Positions 18,363 through 27,844 of a stretch of 64,000 nucleotides of DNA are shown piece by piece (positions within the stretch are counted from its first letter, which is position 1; each line of letters begins with the position of its first letter). The notes under the pieces were generated by a model, which was not told the origin of the DNA, did no database searches, and saw nothing but the letters and a program-made list of their open reading frames with translations. The position numbers were made by a program, and so were the translations under genes. This stretch comes from Fontibacillus panacisegetis. Lineage in GTDB: Bacteria; Bacillota; Bacilli; Paenibacillales; Paenibacillaceae. Where the stretch lies: positions 62,001-126,000 of the forward strand of contig NZ_FNBG01000010.1 of the NCBI RefSeq assembly GCF_900102215.1, in the 5' to 3' direction.

Positions 18363-18388
18363 TACGTAACAGCTTTAGCAAGGTTTCA
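18363..18388 (-). promoter_or_regulatory. sigma-W-type ECF promoter of pspA
   Basis: Read on the minus strand, TGAAAC (18388-18383) and CGTA (18366-18363) are separated by exactly 16 bases. This equals the known B. subtilis sigma-W consensus. It is 54 bases upstream of the pspA start. Confidence 0.75.
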
Positions 18389-18420
18389 TTCCTCGTAAAA
18401 AAACTGCTGAATAAATTTAA

Positions 18421-18450
18421 AACCGCCCAAGCTTATAGCTAAAAGCGGTT
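18421..18450 (-). terminator. terminator after CAP-domain gene
   Basis: AACCGC and GCGGTT flank an inner AGCT/AGCT pairing. On the minus strand the hairpin is followed by TTAAATTT. It lies just after the CAP gene stop and ahead of the pspA promoter. Confidence 0.55.
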
Positions 18451-18470
18451 ATCTTGTCATTATTTAGTTT

Positions 18471-18983
18471 TTATTTTCCGATAAACTCCTGAACCCAATA
18501 TCCATTATAATAGCCAACGCCTATCAAATTATAATTGGCATTCATAATATTAGCTTTGTGACCCGGGCTGTTCATCCAATCCTCAACAACTTCTTCAGCA
18601 CTTTTCTGCCCCTTGGCGATGTTCTCACCAGCATAACGGTAAGTAATGTTATAAGCGTCCATCATATCAAACGGGGAACCATACAAGGGAGATGTGTGGC
18701 TAAAATACTTGTTTTTGAACATGTCAATTGCTTTATCCTTAGCCATTTTCGATAAATTGGTATGAACGGTTAGCGCTTTAAGTCCCACCGCAGCTCGTTC
18801 CTTGTTCACCAGTGCAACTACTTTTGCCGCGCGTTCGTTCTGAATTTGGGCATAGACAGCTGCCATAGATTTTGAAGTTGCTGCGCTTGCATTTCCACTC
18901 CCGGATGGTACAAAACTCAGTGACGCCGAAAAGAGAGAGAGTACCAAGCCTGCTGAAGCCCATCTCATGGTTCTCTTCTTCAT
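18471..18983 (-). CDS. secreted CAP-domain (SCP/PR1-like) protein
   Basis: This 170-residue protein has a signal peptide (cleavage near ASA-AT, about residue 35) and one CAP domain. Family motifs seen are KYFSHTSP, YAGENIAKG, WMNSPGHKANIMN and GVGYY. It resembles B. subtilis YkwD. The function of bacterial CAP proteins is not settled. The upstream sequence carries AGGAGGAG before the ATG. Confidence 0.88.
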   Translation of the reverse strand: MKKRTMRWASAGLVLSLFSASLSFVPSGSGNASAATSKSMAAVYAQIQNERAAKVVALVNKERAAVGLKALTVHTNLSKMAKDKAIDMFKNKYFSHTSPLYGSPFDMMDAYNITYRYAGENIAKGQKSAEEVVEDWMNSPGHKANIMNANYNLIGVGYYNGYWVQEFIGK

Positions 18984-19099
18984 GTTACTTCTCCTCCTTA
19001 TGCTTGTTTAGCTCATATGAGAAGGCCTTGTCACATCATAACATGAGTGCATGTCACCCTGCATAAGAAATTTGTGGAAATTTAATTTTTTTTGCTTCA

Positions 19100-20134
19100 T
19101 TATTTCTTGTAGCTAGTCGCATTTTCCTTTGTCAGTTTTTGATAAGGTATCCAAATATATTGACTGTCTGTAATTTCGAAACCTAAACTTTCTTTTGTAA
19201 TTTCACTTCCTTTTGCTAATAAAGAAGCAAGCAATACAGCAGCTTTTCCTTGATTGTCAGAATCATTCAAAACTGTACCCAGCATAGTTCCTTGCTTAAG
19301 GGCTTGCAGAGCAGGCGCTGTAGCATCTACACCTACAACAGGCATATACTTGTCACCTGTAAAATATCCAGCTTCCTTCAAAGCATCAATTGCTCCAAGC
19401 GCCATGTCATCATTGTTCGCAAAAACTGCTTCAATCTTGTCTCCTTTATCTTCCAGGAATGAAGCCATTTTTTCCTTTGCTTTTTCACGGACCCACATCG
19501 CTGTATCCTCTTCCAATTTCTCTACTCTAATACCCGCATCTTCTACTGCCTGAATCGAATATTGCGTACGAAGCTCCGCGTCCTGATGGCCAGGCTCACC
19601 TTTTAACATGACATACTGGAGCACATTATCTCCGTTCTTATCTGCCTCTGGATGACGATTCCAATAGTCCACAATAATCTGGCCGGACATCGTACCGGAC
19701 TCTTCTGCCTTCGCACCGACGTAGTATACCTTATCCCATTTCTTCATATCTTCAGGCAGCGGCTCCCGATTCAAAAATACGACCGGGGTATCCTTTGCCT
19801 TCGCCTTGTCGATAATGACTCCTGCTGCCGTGCGGTCAACCGGATTAACGATCAGTGCATTCATCTTCTTCGATAAAAACGCATCGATTTTACTATTCTG
19901 TGTTGGCTGTGAATTTTGGCTGTCTGTGATATCCAGCTTTGCAATCCCACTTGCATTCTTTTCAATCGATTTACGGACAGCAATCATAAAAGTATCCTCA
20001 AATTTGTAAATTGCTACGCCGATTTTATTTGTTGATCCCCCACCGAGTCCTTCATCATTACCTTCATTTGAGCACCCTCCCAGAACAAAAGCAAGCGCTG
20101 CGGTAGCCAACATAACAGAAGCAATTTTTTTCAT
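19100..20134 (-). CDS. mglB: galactose/methyl-galactoside-type sugar-binding lipoprotein
   Basis: This 344-residue protein has a lipobox (VLGGCS, Cys at residue 21) and a type I periplasmic-binding fold closely resembling MglB: NPVDRTAAGVIIDKAK, VVFLNREPLPEDMKKWDKVYYVGA, FANNDDMALGAIDALK and VVGVDATAPALQALK. Sugar-contacting residues of MglB such as the NREP and NNDDMA segments are present. No ATPase or permease gene (mglA, mglC) lies nearby. It is preceded on the same strand by a two-component system with its own binding lipoprotein, so it may be a target of that sensor or part of it. AGGAGG precedes the ATG. Confidence 0.85.
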   Translation of the reverse strand: MKKIASVMLATAALAFVLGGCSNEGNDEGLGGGSTNKIGVAIYKFEDTFMIAVRKSIEKNASGIAKLDITDSQNSQPTQNSKIDAFLSKKMNALIVNPVDRTAAGVIIDKAKAKDTPVVFLNREPLPEDMKKWDKVYYVGAKAEESGTMSGQIIVDYWNRHPEADKNGDNVLQYVMLKGEPGHQDAELRTQYSIQAVEDAGIRVEKLEEDTAMWVREKAKEKMASFLEDKGDKIEAVFANNDDMALGAIDALKEAGYFTGDKYMPVVGVDATAPALQALKQGTMLGTVLNDSDNQGKAAVLLASLLAKGSEITKESLGFEITDSQYIWIPYQKLTKENATSYKK

Positions 20135-20270
20135 ATGTTTGACCTCCTGGAGTAATTCTCGGTTTCTAAATTTTCTCTAAGGATACGTTTCATTATGTCT
20201 ACATTTTATAATTCTGCAAATCCAAAATTCTGAGATGTTCTATTAAAATTCTAACTTACTGAAATCCGAC

Positions 20271-21257
20271 CTATTTTACAAAAGGAAAAAGCAATTTCTG
20301 ATTTTCCGGCCACAGCATGTTGTCAAGATCGATCAGCTTTGTATCTGTTGGAATTTTATCCTCCAGCTTTTCTCCATTTGCGGCCTCTACAGCAGCCCGA
20401 ACAGCCAAATATCCATTGTTAAAAGGATTCTGCACAACCATTGCCTGAACGGTCTGCTCCTGTAATAGCTCCAGCATCTCGGGCGGGTTATCGAAGGTGA
20501 TCATTTTTATTTTGCCACCGAAGCCCATTTCCTTGACAGCTCTTCCCGCTCCGATCGATGACTCGGCATTTAACGCCACGATACCATCAAGTCGTGGATA
20601 ATTGCTCAACATTTCTTTTGTTTGGGTATACGCAACCCATTCATCTGAACCACAGTATTTGATATCGACCACTTTTATTTCCGGGAATCTGGCAATATAG
20701 TCAAGAAAACCTTCCTCCCTCTGATCAGCATTCCGAGCACCCAGTACATAATTAATAATCCCGATGTCCCCTTGTTCATTAGTAAGCTGCACTAGCCTTT
20801 CAGCTGCCTTCTGTCCTGCTTCATAATTGTTCGTCCCGACATACGTCTTCACTTTGGCAGAAGCTACTTCAGAATCCATAGAAATAACCGGAATATTATA
20901 ATACGAGGTTCTGTCTGTTACTTGTCCTAATGCTTCATAATTTGAGGCCGACAAAATGATCACATCCGGTCGTCTCTCTATTGATTGCTCCATCAGTGCT
21001 ATCTGACCCTTAAAATCCATTTCATTCTCAGGAGCGATAAAATTCAGTTTTACGTTGTATTCCTTAGCCGCCACCTCGGCACCCATTTTGATCGTATTCC
21101 AATAATCTCCCCAGTCACGTTTAACAATCATATCAACCACCAACACCTTGCCCTCACCCTGCAGATTAGAGCCAGATGAGCAGGATGCCAGCACAAATAT
21201 GGACAACAGAAGCAGCATCAAGGTGAAAATACGACAATTTTCATTTTTTCTTCTCAT
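20271..21257 (-). CDS. substrate-binding lipoprotein, probable sensor partner of the YesM-type kinase
   Basis: This 328-residue protein has a lipobox (VLASCS, Cys near residue 26) and a type I periplasmic-binding fold of the sugar-binding LacI/RbsB group (VIILSASNYEALGQV, PVISMDSEV, YVGTNNYEAGQKAAERL). The gene starts 3 bases after the histidine kinase stop, so the two are translated together. In Clostridium beijerinckii the binding protein XylFII forms a sensing complex with a kinase (LytS) beside its regulator YesN; the arrangement here is the same. A sugar ligand is an inference. Confidence 0.82.
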   Translation of the reverse strand: MRRKNENCRIFTLMLLLLSIFVLASCSSGSNLQGEGKVLVVDMIVKRDWGDYWNTIKMGAEVAAKEYNVKLNFIAPENEMDFKGQIALMEQSIERRPDVIILSASNYEALGQVTDRTSYYNIPVISMDSEVASAKVKTYVGTNNYEAGQKAAERLVQLTNEQGDIGIINYVLGARNADQREEGFLDYIARFPEIKVVDIKYCGSDEWVAYTQTKEMLSNYPRLDGIVALNAESSIGAGRAVKEMGFGGKIKMITFDNPPEMLELLQEQTVQAMVVQNPFNNGYLAVRAAVEAANGEKLEDKIPTDTKLIDLDNMLWPENQKLLFPFVK

Positions 21258-21260
21258 TGA

Positions 21261-23042
21261 TTACTCTGCCTCCCCTGATTGCTCAGCTCTTTCGATGGGG
21301 ATTACAATTGTTACAATCGTACCCTCTTCAGGCTCACTCTCATAATGCAGTCCATAAGACGGTCCATAATAAAGGGATATCCGCTCCTGTACGTTACTTA
21401 TACCAACACCAGATCCTCTCTCACTTCGGGTATCACCTGACAGTAGCCCTTTTAATGTCTTTTCATTCATACCAATCCCGTTATCACTAATTTGGAACTC
21501 CACATGATCGTCAACAATAGATGCCGAAATCTCAATGTATCCAGGTTCTGCCGATTTCTCAATACCATGATGGATCGCATTTTCAACTAACGGCTGAAGG
21601 ATCAGCTTCAAAGTTAGATGTTGCAGCACTTCTTCATCCGCCTTTATCTCGTAACGGAATTTATTTTTAAATCGAATCGTCTGTATAATCAAATAATGCC
21701 GGATATGCTCTAGCTCGTCACCTATCGAAATAATATTGTTACCTTTACTAAGACTAATTCGGAAAAATCGGGAAAGCGATGTTATCGTCGTCACAACCTC
21801 TTCATTTCGGCCCATTTCTGCCATACGAGTAACCGAATTAAGCGTGTTGTACAGAAAATGAGGATTGATTTGTGATTGCAGCACATTCAGCTCGCTCTTG
21901 CGCTTGGCCTCCTGCTCTTGAATAATCTGATCCATCAGCTCACGAATACGCCGAAGCATCAAATTAAAACGTTTGGATAATTGCTCGACCTCATAAGCTC
22001 CCTTAACATAGACATTCGTTCCAAAATCGCCCTTCTCCACCATTTTCACAGATTTCTCCAGTCTTGCGATCGGCTGCGATATTTTCGCGGAAATATACAG
22101 ATTGATAATTAAAATTATAGCTAATGCGACTAAAAGAAACCTATACAGAAAATCTCCAAGCTCTTGTTTTGTTGTCAAAAATTCATCTGCATAAGCGACA
22201 CCGACAATTTTCCACCCGGCCGGCTTCACCTGCTGAATCGTAATGATTCGTTGCTCACCATCCATATCATCCTGATAACTGCCATAAGTATAATTAAGAA
22301 CAGGCTCCAAATTTTCGTATTTTAAGCCTGCATAGATTAACTGCTGCTGCGGATGATAGACTATATTTCCTACTGCATCGATGATATATACATATCCCTT
22401 TTTCCCTAGACTGACTCTTTGGCTAAACTCATCAATCGTCCGGAAATTGATATCTATAACAAGAACGCCTTGCTTAATTAATGAATTATCACGATAAGTT
22501 ATCGTCTTGCTCATGGATACGACCCAGCGATAATCCGATTTAAACAAGTTTTGAATGTGTGGAGGCGTAAATTGTAAGGCTCCAGGGTTCTGCTCCGCCG
22601 ATTCGAACCAGACCTGCTCTGTTAATTTTGTGTTTTTTCGCATAGGCAGAGAAGGCGTATTATTCACGAGCTTGCCATCCTTAGTAAAAAGGGCGATAGA
22701 TACGAGATCAGCCCTCGTATTTAAAATCGTCTCCAGTTGATCCCCAAGCTCCTGATCATTTCGAATATCAGATACCTGACTTACCTTAGCCTCAACTACT
22801 TCAAAAATATCCTCCATGCCCGTTACGTACAATTCGAGGTTGGAGGTTACCTGCTGAATAATCTGGCTGATTGTCAAATAAGTGTTCTCCTCAGCCGCTT
22901 TCGAGAATCGATCAAACAGTAAAGCGCTTACCAAAATAACGACCAACAGAGTAATCGTAATAGAGGAAACGGAGATCAATACCTGAATTTTACGAACATG
23001 AAACCTTTTGATAAATCCTGAAATTGCTCTCCACCATTTCAT
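21261..23042 (-). CDS. YesM-type sensor histidine kinase
   Basis: This 593-residue kinase has a first membrane span at about residues 20-42, a large extracytoplasmic sensor region to about 290, a second span near 295-317 and a HAMP linker. The His_kinase domain has the phosphoacceptor His395 in QINPHFLYNTLNS, followed by a HATPase domain with NAIHHG and DNGIGM. The start overlaps the response regulator stop by 4 bases. It probably senses a ligand-loaded binding protein outside the cell. Confidence 0.9.
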   Translation of the reverse strand: MKWWRAISGFIKRFHVRKIQVLISVSSITITLLVVILVSALLFDRFSKAAEENTYLTISQIIQQVTSNLELYVTGMEDIFEVVEAKVSQVSDIRNDQELGDQLETILNTRADLVSIALFTKDGKLVNNTPSLPMRKNTKLTEQVWFESAEQNPGALQFTPPHIQNLFKSDYRWVVSMSKTITYRDNSLIKQGVLVIDINFRTIDEFSQRVSLGKKGYVYIIDAVGNIVYHPQQQLIYAGLKYENLEPVLNYTYGSYQDDMDGEQRIITIQQVKPAGWKIVGVAYADEFLTTKQELGDFLYRFLLVALAIILIINLYISAKISQPIARLEKSVKMVEKGDFGTNVYVKGAYEVEQLSKRFNLMLRRIRELMDQIIQEQEAKRKSELNVLQSQINPHFLYNTLNSVTRMAEMGRNEEVVTTITSLSRFFRISLSKGNNIISIGDELEHIRHYLIIQTIRFKNKFRYEIKADEEVLQHLTLKLILQPLVENAIHHGIEKSAEPGYIEISASIVDDHVEFQISDNGIGMNEKTLKGLLSGDTRSERGSGVGISNVQERISLYYGPSYGLHYESEPEEGTIVTIVIPIERAEQSGEAE

Positions 23043-24706
23043 ATCGTTTTCGCTCCGCCTCTATACTCTTTCGGAGATATACCAAACTTTTTGCGAAAGC
23101 AGAAGCTGAAGTAATTCGGGTCTGCAAAACCTACTTGATCAGCGATCTCAAAAGCTTTAAGATCACTCAAGCGCAGCATATTTTGCGCCGCTTCCATCCG
23201 AACGTTCATCAAATAATTGACAAAGGTCATCTTCGTCTCTTTCTTAAAAATGCTGCTGAAATATCCCGTACTTATGTGCAGGTGCTTACATACTTTTGTA
23301 ATCGAGAGATCCTGTTCTCCATAATGTTTATTAATATATGCCTTTGCTTCCTCTACCAATAGGTTATAGCTGCTCTGCCGATGATAAGCTATGGAATTCT
23401 TCAGCTTCATTGACATGTTAATGAACCATGCTTTCGCCTCTTCAGCGTTAGTAAATTTCGATAGCTGAGAAAGGAAGACAACACCACCATCGAACAGCTG
23501 ATCCAAATCCACGTGCACGTCCTGAGCAGCCTTTATAACCGCGGTTAGCATCATCAGTAAGTATACATGAAAATCCTGATAGCTTATCCCACTATCTATC
23601 AAGCCTGCGAACAACTCTTCGATCAGATCTGTAAGCTCTCTATCGCTCCCAACCTTCAGGCAACGGATGAGTTCTTTTTCCCTGGTCTCATCAAAAGTTA
23701 TCGCAGGAAAAGGTTGAGATTCTACGTCACCTATCCAAATCACTTTATTGCTGCCCAGAATCATTCGATAATCGAGTGCTCGCTCGGCCTCTTGAAAAGA
23801 ATTATACACACCCGCTATATCAGATATGGTAGAACCGACTCCAATCGTTACCGTAAGCTTCAAATAACGTTCTATACTGTATCTGATCTCTTCCAGAAGA
23901 TTCAATGTAGGTGTTAAAGCATTACCCATTTCATCACTGGTAACGTTCCCATAAACGCTCAAAAGCACCACTTCATCATGGTGAATAAAAACTTTGTCTT
24001 TTGGGTTGCGATGCATAATTTCGTCAACAATATTCAGTATCGCAAACAGCTTCAGCTGTATATCCTTCGTATCTCGCAGTGAAATAGTCGCCACTTTAGT
24101 TTCTGATCCTGAATAAATATGGCCAGCACTTCCGTACGAATCGATTCGAATTACCGAAACCACATAAGCCCCGCCATGCAGATCCAGATCATAATGCTGG
24201 CACTTCTCCCGTATTTCTTGCTGCGGCAATTTTCTCGTGACGAGTGATGAGAGGAACAAGCTTTGAAGTATAGGTAGATTTTTACGATAATGCTCCGTCA
24301 GAAGCTGCACATTTTCTTTTGCAGACATTTCCTCATCCAGCTGTTTTTTGACTTTATCCAGAATGCTCGCTAGTTCACGTGCTGAAAATGGCTTCAATAC
24401 GTATTCATCTATACCTAAACGAATGGCCTTTTGGGCGTATTCGAATTCTTCATAGCCGGTAAGAATAATGATTTTCGTAGCAGGATTATGTTCCCTGATC
24501 CATTCCGACAATTCCAGACCATTCATAAACGGCATTTGAATGTCTGTCACAACAACATCCGGAATGTGCTTCTCCACTAATTCAAGGGCTTCTCTTCCAT
24601 TTTCAGCTGTATCCATAATCTGATATCCGAGACTCTTCCAATCAATGAGATCAAGTAATCCTTCTCTAACATCCTGCTCATCATCTACCAGAATTAACTT
24701 ATACAT
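23039..24706 (-). CDS. YesN-type response regulator with AraC output domain
   Basis: This 555-residue protein has a receiver domain at about residues 1-120 with the phosphoacceptor Asp55 in VVVTDIQMP. A long middle region (about 150-430) follows, then a C-terminal AraC helix-turn-helix pair (YFSSIFKKETKMTF and IADQVGFADPNYFSFCFRKKFGISPKEYR). The ATG at 24706 gives the standard MYKLILVDDE start; upstream in-frame starts lack a ribosome binding site. It is the first gene of the sensor operon. A possible cre-like sequence lies at 24885-24898. Confidence 0.9.
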   Translation of the reverse strand: MYKLILVDDEQDVREGLLDLIDWKSLGYQIMDTAENGREALELVEKHIPDVVVTDIQMPFMNGLELSEWIREHNPATKIIILTGYEEFEYAQKAIRLGIDEYVLKPFSARELASILDKVKKQLDEEMSAKENVQLLTEHYRKNLPILQSLFLSSLVTRKLPQQEIREKCQHYDLDLHGGAYVVSVIRIDSYGSAGHIYSGSETKVATISLRDTKDIQLKLFAILNIVDEIMHRNPKDKVFIHHDEVVLLSVYGNVTSDEMGNALTPTLNLLEEIRYSIERYLKLTVTIGVGSTISDIAGVYNSFQEAERALDYRMILGSNKVIWIGDVESQPFPAITFDETREKELIRCLKVGSDRELTDLIEELFAGLIDSGISYQDFHVYLLMMLTAVIKAAQDVHVDLDQLFDGGVVFLSQLSKFTNAEEAKAWFINMSMKLKNSIAYHRQSSYNLLVEEAKAYINKHYGEQDLSITKVCKHLHISTGYFSSIFKKETKMTFVNYLMNVRMEAAQNMLRLSDLKAFEIADQVGFADPNYFSFCFRKKFGISPKEYRGGAKTI

Positions 24707-24884
24707 GGAGACTACCATCCTTTTCATCGGGCTAGTTCGCAAGTCGGAATGACTATTCACCGCAATTTCACCCCGATTTTATCCTATAGACTGTCAAAAG
24801 TAAATTACTAGTATTCTTTTTCACTACCTTACCTCGACCTAAGTCCAGTTGAATTTCCGTCTTGAGACTATTCCAATATTTCAC

Positions 24885-24898
24885 TAAAAGCGTTACCA
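24885..24898. promoter_or_regulatory. possible cre (CcpA) site
   Basis: TAAAAGCGTTACCA resembles the CcpA operator consensus TGWAANCGNTNWCA with a mismatch at the second base. It lies between the divergent sensor operon and the gene at 24952. Catabolite control of a sugar sensor would make sense, but the match is weak. Confidence 0.25.
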
Positions 24899-24951
24899 TA
24901 GTATTATCTAATGGAAATTATAACGAAAAAAGTAAATGGCGGGTTGAAAAG

Positions 24952-25542
24952 ATGAAAAAAGACCATCAAATCTTTATATTACTAAGTAACCCTACAACGA
25001 TTATTGCAAAGATGATTGGCCTATATACAAAAGCCCCGTACAACCACGCTTCCATCGCATTTGATCCTGAACTTCGGGAGTTATATAGCTTTGGCAGAAA
25101 GCATCCTATAATTCCCGTAATTGGCGGATTTATTAAGGAAGATATTCATTCCGGTTTTTTTGAGAGGGCAACTTGTGCTGTATATAGCTGTTCAGTCAGC
25201 AAAGACACTTATGATAAAATGAGGTCCTACGTCAAGCAGGTTGAAGAGAATAACGATATGTACGGTTACAATTTCCTTGGCATTTTAGGAATTGTGCTAA
25301 ATTTAGAGCTTGGTGGAGAAAGATCGTTTTTCTGCTCCCAGTTCGTATGCAGCGTATTTCAAACGGCTGGTGTTCAGCTGCTAGACAAATCCGCAGGTCT
25401 GACTACTCCAGAGGATTTGTCAAACAGTTCCTATTTAAAACTGGATTTTCGCGGCAATATGGAAACGTACCGAAGAATTTATTGTTATCGCACTAATGTG
25501 GCTAGCCCAATTGACAATCATTCGTTATACATTGCAAATTAG
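24952..25542 (+). CDS. permuted NlpC/P60 (YiiX/YaeF-like) papain-fold protein
   Basis: This 196-residue protein has a conserved His in PYNHASIAF (about residues 27-35) and a later Cys in FFCSQFVCSVF. This His-before-Cys order is that of circularly permuted NlpC/P60 enzymes such as YiiX and YaeF. There is no signal peptide. Substrates in this group are thought to be peptide or acyl bonds; the function here is unknown. The frame can be extended upstream to 24862, but the ATG at 24952 gives the normal family start. The ribosome binding site is weak (GGCGGG). Confidence 0.7.
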   Translation: MKKDHQIFILLSNPTTIIAKMIGLYTKAPYNHASIAFDPELRELYSFGRKHPIIPVIGGFIKEDIHSGFFERATCAVYSCSVSKDTYDKMRSYVKQVEENNDMYGYNFLGILGIVLNLELGGERSFFCSQFVCSVFQTAGVQLLDKSAGLTTPEDLSNSSYLKLDFRGNMETYRRIYCYRTNVASPIDNHSLYIAN

Positions 25543-25637
25543 TTGTTTATTCGTTCAGGGATTTTTAGGGATCAGCACACACCCTTACATACATCCGAAC
25601 CGGAGATTATAAGACGAGTAGCTACGGAACAGCAAAG

Positions 25638-25681
25638 AGGGGCAGTCTTGACGGTAGTTCGTATACGTCAGGACTGCCCCT
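25638..25681. terminator. terminator-like hairpin between convergent genes
   Basis: AGGGGCAGTC and GACTGCCCCT form a 10-bp stem, with an inner TGACG/CGTCA pairing. The stem is strong, but neither side has a clean T run. It sits between the NlpC/P60-like gene and the GNAT gene. Confidence 0.6.
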
Positions 25682-25703
25682 ATTAATATAATTCAAACAA
25701 ATT

Positions 25704-26162
25704 CTACAAAAGAGCTTTGCTCAATCGATAACCAAAACATGTAAAGCCATGATTCTCGTAAAATGATTTGGCGTACTTTCTACCTTCTTCTTTAGCAATA
25801 GAAACAAAGAGCTCAGAGCTTCCTCTCTCTTTACCCCAAGCTTCCGCCTTATCAATTAAACGTTCACCAATACCGGATCTGCGATGGTTTTCGTCTACTA
25901 TTAGCGCGGTAATGCGCGCTACAGGATCTGTCATATCATGTGTCTGATGCATTCCAAGGAAGATTGTACCGACAACGACCCCATCCAGTTCAGCAACCAA
26001 GCTGCACTGTGTTGGATGACTCTCCAGCATCGTGAGGCGCTCTTTAAGCACACTCTGTGTAGTTGGGTAGCGAAGCTGTCTCATCAGAGATAGCATAGAA
26101 AGCACATCTTCACTGCAACTTTTACGGATTACTAACGCTGGGGCACACACCTGACTACTCAA
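25704..26162 (-). CDS. GNAT-family N-acetyltransferase
   Basis: This 152-residue protein has a complete GNAT fold: ARITALIVDENHRRSGIGERLIDKAEAWGKERG holds the acetyl-CoA-binding motif A (R-R-S-G-I-G), followed by KSFYENHGFTCFGYRLSK. The substrate cannot be told. The ATG overlaps the purT stop (ATGA), so translation is coupled to purT. Confidence 0.87.
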   Translation of the reverse strand: MSSQVCAPALVIRKSCSEDVLSMLSLMRQLRYPTTQSVLKERLTMLESHPTQCSLVAELDGVVVGTIFLGMHQTHDMTDPVARITALIVDENHRRSGIGERLIDKAEAWGKERGSSELFVSIAKEEGRKYAKSFYENHGFTCFGYRLSKALL

Positions 26163-27340
26163 TTAGACCAATCCACCTTTAATAGATTTGCCGCTTGCTT
26201 CGCGCGGCTGCGGGCTGTTTCAACATCATCGGCTGCACTAAGTGCAACGGCCATCCGTCGACCCGGTTTACTGAGCGGTTTGCCAAATACCCGGATTTGT
26301 GTTCTTGGCAGGCTTAGTGCCTCGTTCATACCGGAAATTTGAAAATCCTCTCCTTCACGATCAGCTTTTAGAGTAGCTGATGCACCGGGAGTCAACAACT
26401 GCACAGACGGAATTGGAAAACCTAAAATAGCACGAACATGAAGTGCAAATTCCGACATATCCTGCGTCACCATCGTGACCATACCTGTGTCATGCGGTCT
26501 AGGGGATACTTCGCTAAAAACGATACCGCCTGTGGTCACAAACAACTCCACCCCAAACAGCCCATACCCTCCCAGTGCATCGGTAATTTTCTTCGCGATA
26601 GATTCTGCCTCGCTCAATTGCTCTGGACTCAGAAAATGAGGCTGCCATGATTCTACATAGTCACCATCCTTCTGAATATGACCAATCGGTGGGCAGAAAA
26701 TAGTTCCGGACGCAGAACGAACCGTTAACAATGTAATCTCACTGACAAACGGCACAAAAGATTCTACGATTACTCGCATCTTCTTCGCTCTTGCCCCTTC
26801 CAGAGCAGTATTCCAGCAAGAAGCAACATCCTCCTGCCTTCTACATACACTTTGACCTTTGCCAGACGAACTCATCAACGGTTTAATTACACAGGGAACT
26901 CCAATTTCCGCTACAGCGGCCTCAAGCTCCTCTAAACTATTCGCAAAAAGATACTTGGCGGTTGGTAATCCAAGTTCTTCGCTTGCGAGCCTACGAATGC
27001 CTTCACGGTCCATCGTCAGCAATGCTGCCGTTGCCGTAGGAATGACTTTAAAACCATCCTTCTCCAACTCGACTAGAACTGAAGTTGCTATGGCTTCAAT
27101 TTCAGGGACGATCAGGTCCGGTGAAATTTGTAGGATGAGTGATTTCAGTGCCTCACCATCTAACATATCAAGCATAAATGATTCATGCGCAACACCCATT
27201 GCAGGCGCATTCTCATAGCGATCAACGACAATTGTCCGCACACCTAAACGCTGTGCCTCGATGACCACCTCTTTACCAAGTTCTCCGCCGCCAAGCAGCA
27301 TAATGCTCTTGGCGTATTTCGATACAGGAGCACCCCACAT
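26159..27340 (-). CDS. purT: formate-dependent GAR formyltransferase
   Basis: This 393-residue ATP-grasp enzyme uses formate and ATP to formylate glycinamide ribonucleotide in purine synthesis. The N-terminal MLLGGGELGKEV motif, CVIKPLMSSSGKGQSV and GIVFSEVSPRPHDTGMVTM are PurT hallmarks; the length is normal. The ATG at 27340 follows AAGGGGGA at slightly long spacing. No PurR box was recognised upstream. The gene is coupled to the GNAT gene by a 4-base overlap. Confidence 0.93.
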   Translation of the reverse strand: MWGAPVSKYAKSIMLLGGGELGKEVVIEAQRLGVRTIVVDRYENAPAMGVAHESFMLDMLDGEALKSLILQISPDLIVPEIEAIATSVLVELEKDGFKVIPTATAALLTMDREGIRRLASEELGLPTAKYLFANSLEELEAAVAEIGVPCVIKPLMSSSGKGQSVCRRQEDVASCWNTALEGARAKKMRVIVESFVPFVSEITLLTVRSASGTIFCPPIGHIQKDGDYVESWQPHFLSPEQLSEAESIAKKITDALGGYGLFGVELFVTTGGIVFSEVSPRPHDTGMVTMVTQDMSEFALHVRAILGFPIPSVQLLTPGASATLKADREGEDFQISGMNEALSLPRTQIRVFGKPLSKPGRRMAVALSAADDVETARSRAKQAANLLKVDWSN

Positions 27341-27844
27341 GAGTATTGAAATCCCCCTTGTTATTGAGTTGATCTTTTTCTATTTTCAGGTTTTATGACG
27401 AATAAAGCAAGTACCTGTCGACGAATTTATCTAAAATTGCAGAAAAAGTTACAAAAAAACGAAACTGTGCGGTTATAGTACCCTGGTAGTCTTCCTTATA
27501 TTGCATCTATTGTTCAAACGATCCAATCTTATTAATTGCTCCGTGCTCTAAAACAATAATTTCTTATACATCACAAAAGGTAAGAGCAATATTTAATGAC
27601 GCTGTGTCAAAAGGTCAGACGGCAGCTGTTAGTACAGAGTAGCGGAAAAAACTTCCCTTGTTTGTTGAAAATGTAATATTTATAGGAAAATAAAGGAAGT
27701 ACTTTCCCTTATTCCTACCGTAACTGCTCCAAAATGCAGAAAAACAGTAGATTAGCAACAAAATAGCGGAAATAACTTCCCTTACTTTATGAGAATGGAT
27801 TATATATAAGGCAATAAAGGAAGTATTATCCCTTAATCCTAGCG
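27341..27844. other. 0.5 kb intergenic region upstream of purT
   Basis: No gene is seen. The right part holds two direct copies of a roughly 97-bp repeat (27640-27740 and 27764-27857). The left part is AT-rich and should hold the purT promoter. Confidence 0.6.
27640..27740. repeat. direct repeat, copy A
   Basis: It starts TAGCGGAAAAAACTTCCCTT, contains AATAAAGGAAGTA and ends CTGCTCC-AAAATGCAG. It matches copy B at 27764 over most of its length, with a period of 124 bases. Confidence 0.65.
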
